Below the pieces are notes generated by a model. That model searched no databases and was not told the origin of the DNA. It worked only from the letters and a program-made list of their open reading frames with translations. Positions 7,085 to 11,872 of a stretch of DNA of 11,872 nucleotides are shown piece after piece; position 1 is the stretch's first letter, and each line of letters starts with the position of its first letter. The position numbers and the translations under genes are program-made. Origin of the DNA: Acidobacteriaceae bacterium (GTDB lineage: Bacteria; Acidobacteriota; Terriglobia; Terriglobales; Acidobacteriaceae); NCBI GenBank assembly GCA_003133425.1, contig PKXI01000137.1:1-11872 (forward strand). Direction: 5' to 3'.

Positions 7085-8074
7085 GTGAGTGAAATACCCT
7101 TATATCCCTTGCGCTTCGACCCAATCTATCAGTATCGGTTGTGGGGTGGCCGGCGCTTGTCTGGTCTGTTCTCCGCGCCGCTTCCGAGCGATGGACCTAT
7201 CGGCGAAGCGTGGGTGCTGAGCGACCGCACCGACCACCAAAGCCTGGTTGCGAATGGGCCATTAAAGGGCCAGACGCTTGGGCAAGTGATGGAGCAGTTC
7301 CGAGAACAGCTGATGGGGAAGCTGTCTTCGCGTTTCCGCCGTTTCCCATTGTTGCTCAAGTTTCTAGACGCACACGAGATGCTTTCGGTTCAGGTACATC
7401 CCAGCGACGCGCACCCAGATCTGATTCCAGCGGGCGATACGGCAAAGACCGAAGCGTGGGTTGTGATTGACGCTGAGAAAGGAAGCCATATCTATGCCGG
7501 CCTGAGGCCGGGCACAACTGCCAGCAATCTGCGGCAATCTCTCGACGATGGAACGCTTGTGGACCACCTTGTGAGCATCGTCCCGAAGCCGGGCGATGCC
7601 GTGTTTATCCCTGCGGGAACCGTTCACACTCTGGGTAACAATGTAGTGGTTTTCGAGGTTCAGCAAAATAGCGATGTGACATTTCGACTTTACGATTGGG
7701 GCCATATCGACCCGGAGACCAAGGAGCCGCGGCCGCTCCAAGTTGATCAGGCTTTTGCCTGCATCGAGTTCGGAGCGAGCGATAGTGGCTTGGTCACGCC
7801 TCGCGTGGAGACTACCAAACCTGTTAAGCGCGACAGACTCTTCGATTGCCCTGCCTTCTTGTTGTGGCGGGTTCTTGGGCAAGACACGTTCACCGTTGGG
7901 GCGACGGCAGAGCCTCGCGTGTTGATTGGCATAGAGGGATCAGGCCAGATCATGCACGATGGCGCTCCCTACGCCGTAGGCAAGGGAGATGTTTGGCTCT
8001 TACCGGCGGAGGCAGGAGAGTGCACGTTTCAACCCAGCGGAGAGGCGACCCTGCTGGAGATCGCGATTCCTTGA
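7085..8074 (+). CDS. manA: Mannose-6-phosphate isomerase, class I
   Basis: This zinc enzyme interconverts mannose 6-phosphate and fructose 6-phosphate in the cytoplasm. The 329-residue product is of the short bacterial class I type. Zinc ligands are visible as Gln103 and His105 in SVQVHPSDAHP, Glu123 in KTEAWVV and His181 in PAGTVHTLG. The catalytic Arg201 lies in VTFRLYDWG. A second cupin-like half (about 255-329, with a PYAVGKGDVWLLPA segment) completes the fold. The start is GTG 7085-7087; an in-frame TAA three codons upstream excludes a longer protein, and the ribosome site is weak. It lies 127 bases after the small membrane protein gene and 47 before the phosphomannomutase-like gene, matching consecutive steps of mannose metabolism. 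Confidence 0.95.
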   Translation: MSEIPLYPLRFDPIYQYRLWGGRRLSGLFSAPLPSDGPIGEAWVLSDRTDHQSLVANGPLKGQTLGQVMEQFREQLMGKLSSRFRRFPLLLKFLDAHEMLSVQVHPSDAHPDLIPAGDTAKTEAWVVIDAEKGSHIYAGLRPGTTASNLRQSLDDGTLVDHLVSIVPKPGDAVFIPAGTVHTLGNNVVVFEVQQNSDVTFRLYDWGHIDPETKEPRPLQVDQAFACIEFGASDSGLVTPRVETTKPVKRDRLFDCPAFLLWRVLGQDTFTVGATAEPRVLIGIEGSGQIMHDGAPYAVGKGDVWLLPAEAGECTFQPSGEATLLEIAIP

Positions 8075-8121
8075 TGGTCGAAGAAATCATCTGTGCAGCA
8101 GAATCTCAGACTGGGAGATGA

Positions 8122-8871
8122 ATGAAAAAGCTCATCGTGTTCGATTTGGACGGCACCCTCGCACCCAGCAAGTCGTCTCTCGCTCCACAAACTGCGGGAC
8201 TGCTGCGCGACCTCCTGGCCATCACCAAAGTGGCAGTGATCTCTGGAGGCGCATGGGCGCAGTTTGAAAAGCAGCTCCTTACCGATCTTCCCGATGACAG
8301 TTTCCTTGCGAATCTGTCTCTGCTTCCGACCTGTGGAACAAAATTCTTTCAATACAACGGAGGGTGGTCGGAGCTTTATTCGGAAGATCTTACGGTGGAG
8401 GAAAAGCGGAAGATTAGCGACTCACTGGATAAGGCGGTTGGAGAGGCAGGCTATCGCGCCAAGAAGGTTTGGGGAGATGTGATTGAGGACCGGGGAAGTC
8501 AGGTCACATACTCCGCGTTGGGTCAGCAGGCGCCTCTCGCAGAAAAGGAAAAGTGGGATGCCGATTTCGCCAAGCGGAAGAGGATCACAGCGATCCTGGA
8601 GACGCTTATCCCGGAATTTTCCATTCGTATGGGCGGTGCAACCTCAATCGATGTGACCAAGCCTGGTATTGATAAGGCCTACGGCATCGGGAAGCTGCGA
8701 GACACTCTCCACCTCTCATTGAAAGAAATGATCTACATCGGCGATGCGTTGTTTCCAGGCGGGAACGATTACCCGGCGGAAGAGGCTGGTGTTGTGTCGA
8801 TCCCTGTAAAAGGGCCTGACGATACCAACGTGGTCATCTCGACGATCCTTGCTTGCCTGGGTGACAAGTGA
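8122..8871 (+). CDS. HAD-IIB enzyme, phosphomannomutase-like (eukaryotic PMM type)
   Basis: The 249-residue product belongs to the HAD superfamily, class IIB cap. Motif I is FDLDGTL with Asp8 as nucleophile and Asp10 as acid/base, motif II ISGG with Ser41, motif III Lys185 in GIDKAYG, and motif IV GDALFPGGNDYP with Asp208 and Asp216. The motif IV region closely follows the GDKTMPGGNDY segment of eukaryotic PMM1/PMM2, and IEDRGSQVTYSALG plus GGATSIDV recall the PMM cap domain. It therefore probably interconverts mannose 1- and 6-phosphate; a sugar phosphatase such as a trehalose- or mannosyl-phosphate phosphatase is the alternative. It starts with ATG 8122 behind a GGGAG site. Its TGA lies within GTGA at 8868-8871, so the next gene could be read by coupling. 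Neighbours manA and GH130 both handle mannose phosphates, which supports the mutase reading. Confidence 0.85.
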   Translation: MKKLIVFDLDGTLAPSKSSLAPQTAGLLRDLLAITKVAVISGGAWAQFEKQLLTDLPDDSFLANLSLLPTCGTKFFQYNGGWSELYSEDLTVEEKRKISDSLDKAVGEAGYRAKKVWGDVIEDRGSQVTYSALGQQAPLAEKEKWDADFAKRKRITAILETLIPEFSIRMGGATSIDVTKPGIDKAYGIGKLRDTLHLSLKEMIYIGDALFPGGNDYPAEEAGVVSIPVKGPDDTNVVISTILACLGDK

Positions 8872-8895
8872 GTCTGGCAGAGAAAACAAGTGGGC

Positions 8896-8901
8896 GAGGA
8901 G
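8896..8901 (+). promoter_or_regulatory. Ribosome binding site that fixes the GH130 start
   Basis: GAGGAG at 8896-8901 lies five bases before ATG 8907. The alternative GTG at 8868, which overlaps the previous stop codon, has no such site, and the 13 extra residues it would add do not resemble the family. Confidence 0.7.
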
Positions 8902-8906
8902 ATTCG

Positions 8907-10013
8907 ATGAGCGGCTTCAAGTTACAACGGTTGGGCATGATCATGGAGCCGGAGCCCGGTAATCCGCATGAAGTAGAAGGGGTTCTCAATCCGGGGGCTA
9001 TTCGAGGCCCTGACGGCGAACTGTATCTCTTCCCGCGGTTGGTCGCGAAGGGAAATTATTCGCGGATCGGGATAGCGCGCGTGCGGTTCAATGAAGCCGG
9101 CGATCCAACCGGTGTAGAGAGGCTTGGCATCGCCCTCGAGCCCGATGCCGATTATGAACGGCGGCCCGACGGCAGCGGTGGCTGTGAGGATCCTCGCGTT
9201 ACGTTTGTGGGGCCTCTTCAACGATACCTATTGACTTACACGGCATGGTCGTCTCACGGCCCGCGGATTGCCTTGGCGGTATCGGAAGATATCTTCCACT
9301 GGAGACGCCTTGGACTCGCTACTTTTGCCTCTGCAGACGGCATTGAATTCGGGGACGTAGACGACAAGGATGCCAGCCTCTTCCCGGCCGTTATTCCCGA
9401 TCCGTCCGGTCAGCCGGAGCTGGCCTTGCTCCACCGGCCGCTCTTTCCAGGCACCCGTCCTGAGGAAACCGCCTGTAGCCCTGCGACCCGTGAAGTGGAT
9501 CTCGATCGAGAGAGCATCTGGATTTCTTACTGCCAAATGACACTTGACCGTAAGCCCTTTCACGCCGGCAAGTTTACCTTTCATCATCGCTTGGCATCTC
9601 CAGTCGCGCCTTGGGAACGGCTCAAGGTCGGCGGCGGAACTCCACCCATCCTGACGAAACACGGCTGGCTGATCGTCTACCACGGTGTCAGCGAAATCGA
9701 GCAGCCTGACTCAAACAGGCACATGTTGCGCTATTCGGCGGGGGTAATGATCTTTTCCAAAGAGCATCCGCTCGTAATTAGCTACCGTTCGCCGGAGCCG
9801 GTGTTAACGCCGGCGCTTCCACAGGAACGCGATGGGACCGTTGACAATGTTGTTTTCCCTACAGGCATCGACCGGCGCGACGATCTTGGAACGCCAGATC
9901 GCTTCGACGTCTACTACGGGATGGCGGACAATCGGATTGGTGTGGCACGCCTTGACTTGCCGGAAGAGATACCGGCGCGGGCAGTCGCCGACGCGCCGGA
10001 GGCAAAGGTATAA
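8907..10013 (+). CDS. Glycoside hydrolase family 130: beta-mannoside phosphorylase or hydrolase
   Basis: The 368-residue product has the five-bladed propeller signatures of GH130. These are LNPGAI (27-32), GGCEDPRVTFV (91-101) with the Asp of EDPR at position 95 taken as the catalytic acid, DDKDASLFP (152-160), KVGGGTPPILT (240-250), YHGVSEIE (258-265), RYSAGVMI (275-282), VVFPTG (315-320) and a closing YYGMADNRIGVARL blade (336-349). Family members split beta-mannosides, mostly by phosphorolysis to mannose 1-phosphate; one subgroup hydrolyses instead. No signal peptide is seen, so it acts on imported oligosaccharides in the cytoplasm. The Arg/Lys-rich DRHMLRY-like region (SNRHMLRYSAG) and the abundant Arg residues near EDPR are compatible with phosphate binding, but the subgroup cannot be assigned by eye. 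It follows the phosphomannomutase-like gene, which would take mannose 1-phosphate onward. The start is set by a strong GAGGAG site. It ends four bases from the end of the convergent glgP. Confidence 0.9.
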   Translation: MSGFKLQRLGMIMEPEPGNPHEVEGVLNPGAIRGPDGELYLFPRLVAKGNYSRIGIARVRFNEAGDPTGVERLGIALEPDADYERRPDGSGGCEDPRVTFVGPLQRYLLTYTAWSSHGPRIALAVSEDIFHWRRLGLATFASADGIEFGDVDDKDASLFPAVIPDPSGQPELALLHRPLFPGTRPEETACSPATREVDLDRESIWISYCQMTLDRKPFHAGKFTFHHRLASPVAPWERLKVGGGTPPILTKHGWLIVYHGVSEIEQPDSNRHMLRYSAGVMIFSKEHPLVISYRSPEPVLTPALPQERDGTVDNVVFPTGIDRRDDLGTPDRFDVYYGMADNRIGVARLDLPEEIPARAVADAPEAKV

Positions 10014-10017
10014 ATCG

Positions 10018-11872
10018 CTAGCGTTGCCAAATAATCTGGTTCGCTTCGAGCGGCACGAGAGCATTTGGATGGTAAGGGACGATGCGTGCGGTGTAGTCGC
10101 TCGCGGGGCGCGTTGCGGAGACTTGAGCCGAATATGTGTAAGAGCCTTGTGTATCTGGGCTGGTTCCGGATGGGTTCATGACTTCAAAACAAGTGGAGTT
10201 TCCTTGATCTGAATCGGCGTAGAACTCGACTCTCAGGTGATCCGGAGTGAGGGAACCAGGAGCAACGTCGGCTTGGAAGAAGTGCTGCCCATCATGGGTG
10301 TCGATTCGAATGCTGACGAAACGCACCGTATTCCAATGCCGATCGAGGTCCTGCTTCCATTGCAGCAGACTCGAGCCGACCGCACCATCGTCCGCTGCAC
10401 GATCGCGATAGCGCGACGCCGCAGGCAGGTAATGACTCTCGGTGTATTCGCGGATGGCGCGCGTTGCAGAAAACTCCGGCGTGAGCCGCGCCATGCTCTC
10501 GCGGATGCGTCCCAGCCACCTGCTCGGCATGCCGGATTCATCGCGCTCGTAGAACTCCGGAATCACCTCGGCTTCCAGCAGGCCATACAGAGTTTCTGCC
10601 TCTTGGGCATCCCATCCTGGGTCGTCGCCATGTTCCTGGCCGTCCCCGATGGCCCAGCCAAGTTCGGGGGAATAGGCCTCTGCCCACCAGCCATCCAACT
10701 CGGAAAGATTGAGCCCGCCATTGACAAGGACCTTCATGCCACTGGTCCCGCAGGCCTCCCATGGACGCCGAGGGGTGTTGATCCAAAGATCGATTCCCTG
10801 GACCAACTCCTGGGCAAGCATCATGTCGTAGTCGTTGAGGAAGACCACTCGACCCTGCACCTCAGGCCGTTTGATGAAATCTTTCCACTGCTTGATAAGC
10901 TCTTGCCCAGGAAGATCCTGAGGATGAGCTTTTCCCGCAAGGATTAACTGAACCGGGCATCGTGGATTGGAGACTAGCCTCACGAGCCTCTCGGTATCGT
11001 GCAAAAGAAGATTGGGGCGTTTGTATGTGGCAAAACGCCGCGCAAATCCCAGGGTCAGCACCTTTTCATCAAAAATGCCGGCGGCATTGGACGTATCTGC
11101 GCCTTCCGCGGCGAGTTGGGACTGGTACCGCTTGCGCATTTGCTCGATCAGGCCCTTTCGCCCTGCTGTGCGCAATTGCCAGAGCTTGCGATTGGGGATT
11201 TGGCGGATGTCGTCTTCGGCTGGGCGATCCCCACGCCAATGCTTCGCGCCGCAAGCGGCGGTCCACAACGCATCGGCTTCCGCAGAATCCCAGGTGGGCA
11301 CATGAATGCCGTTGGTGACTGACCCTATTGGAACTTCCTCCCTTGGCCAGCGGGGGAACAAGGACTGGAAGATCTACCTGCTCACTTTTCCATGGAGCTT
11401 GCTGACGGCATTGATCTGCCCGCTGCCGCGGACCGCGAGATAAGCCATGTTGAAGGGCTCCGAATTGTCTTCCGGATTCTGCCTTCCCATGGCGAGCAGA
11501 TCCTCCACGGAAACATCGAGTTCATTCACCGCATAGTGGTTCAGATACGTGCGAATCAGCGCTGGATCGAAGCGGTCGAAGCCGGCACTCACGGCGGTAT
11601 GCGTGGTGAATACAGTCCCGGCTCGCGTGATATTCATGGCAAGATCGAAGGGCTTCTTGTGATCCTCCATATAGGAGCGGGCTCGTTCGAGCACGGCAAA
11701 TGCCGCATGTCCTTCGTTGAGGTGGCAGACCTCAGGCGTGAGACCCAACGCTCGCAACAAACGCCATCCGCCAATGCCGAGGACGATCTCCTGTTTCAAA
11801 CGCATCTCCGCGTCCCCACCATATAACTCACTGGTGATGCCACGATGAGCGTATCCCTTCGGGCAAGCCCAT
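10018..11872 (-). pseudogene. glgP: Alpha-glucan phosphorylase (GT35), partial, interrupted by an in-frame amber codon
   Basis: The protein phosphorolyses glycogen or maltodextrin to glucose 1-phosphate with pyridoxal phosphate. Its gene enters from the right edge, so the N-terminal half is missing. The upstream part (11377-11871) shows ELYGGDAEMR, VCHLNEGHAAF and TTHTAVSAGFDRF. After TAG at 11374-11376 the same frame continues with IFQSLFPRWP and VTNGIHVPTWDS, then RRFATYKRPNLLL, PWEACGTSGMK with the PLP lysine codon at 10732-10734, LNLSELDGWW, and a C-terminal beta-rich tail ending in YTARIVPYHP. This layout is that of the compact alpha-glucan phosphorylase family (TIGR02094), not the long muscle type. 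No frame change is needed: only the single TAG, where relatives have Arg or Lys, breaks the gene. A TTG at 11359-11361 could restart translation, but that product would lack the N-terminal domain. Near the right edge, CPKGYAHRG seems two residues longer than the form I remember. Sequencing error, recent mutation or readthrough are all possible. Confidence 0.85.

Noticed and set aside
6958..7092. Open extension of the 71-residue protein past its TGA to the manA start
   Set aside because: The frame stays open for about 44 codons and ends by overlapping the manA GTG. The sequence has no recognisable pattern, and such length is expected by chance.
10237..10947. 236-codon plus-strand open frame opposite glgP
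   Set aside because: It is antisense to the conserved PLP domain of the phosphorylase, with no recognisable protein features.
11359..11361. TTG as the true start of a separate 447-residue glucan phosphorylase
   Set aside because: The conserved protein continues without frame change on the other side of the TAG, and the N-terminal domain is required in this family. A split into two genes is less likely than a nonsense change.

Overview
The window looks like chromosomal DNA of a moderately GC-rich, Gram-negative-type soil bacterium. The mix of genes (animal-type class I aldolase, a eukaryote-like HAD phosphomannomutase, GH130, a compact glucan phosphorylase and a DUF883-like membrane protein) and the protein sequences suggest Acidobacteriota (Terriglobia). 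That placement is inference from familiarity, not from a search.

Layout. Positions 1-572 hold no intact gene. On the minus strand they contain the first ~35 codons of a VIT1/CCC1-type Fe/Mn transporter, broken off and followed by a second decayed coding fragment. Positions 573-4903 (minus) hold a compact transcription unit: ABC-2 exporter ATPase, ABC-2 permease, then an MgtA-type P-type Mg2+ ATPase, with gaps of about 10 and 28 bases. A perfect 10-bp-period CACAATTG repeat sits just before this unit. At 5055-5342 (minus) is a small DUF883/ElaB/YqjD-like membrane protein. An apparently non-coding stretch of about 380 bases separates it from a plus-strand group: class I fructose-bisphosphate aldolase (5723-6742), a translationally coupled 71-residue membrane protein, class I mannose-6-phosphate isomerase (manA), a phosphomannomutase-like HAD phosphatase-fold enzyme, and a GH130 beta-mannoside phosphorylase/hydrolase (to 10013). 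Convergent to these, only 4 bases away, is a glgP-type alpha-glucan phosphorylase that runs off the right edge. It carries one in-frame amber codon.

How they fit together. GH130 phosphorolysis of beta-mannosides would give mannose 1-phosphate. The phosphomannomutase-like enzyme would convert this to mannose 6-phosphate, ManA to fructose 6-phosphate, and the aldolase works one phosphorylation step further on. Run in reverse, the same ManA and mutase steps would supply mannose 1-phosphate for GDP-mannose. The adjacent GlgP would supply glucose 1-phosphate from alpha-glucan. The region therefore reads as an ATP-sparing sugar-phosphate module. I found no tRNA, rRNA, CRISPR array, insertion sequence or intact mobile element, and no clearly novel defence or mobile system. 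The most notable anomalies are the amber codon in glgP and the gene debris at the left edge.
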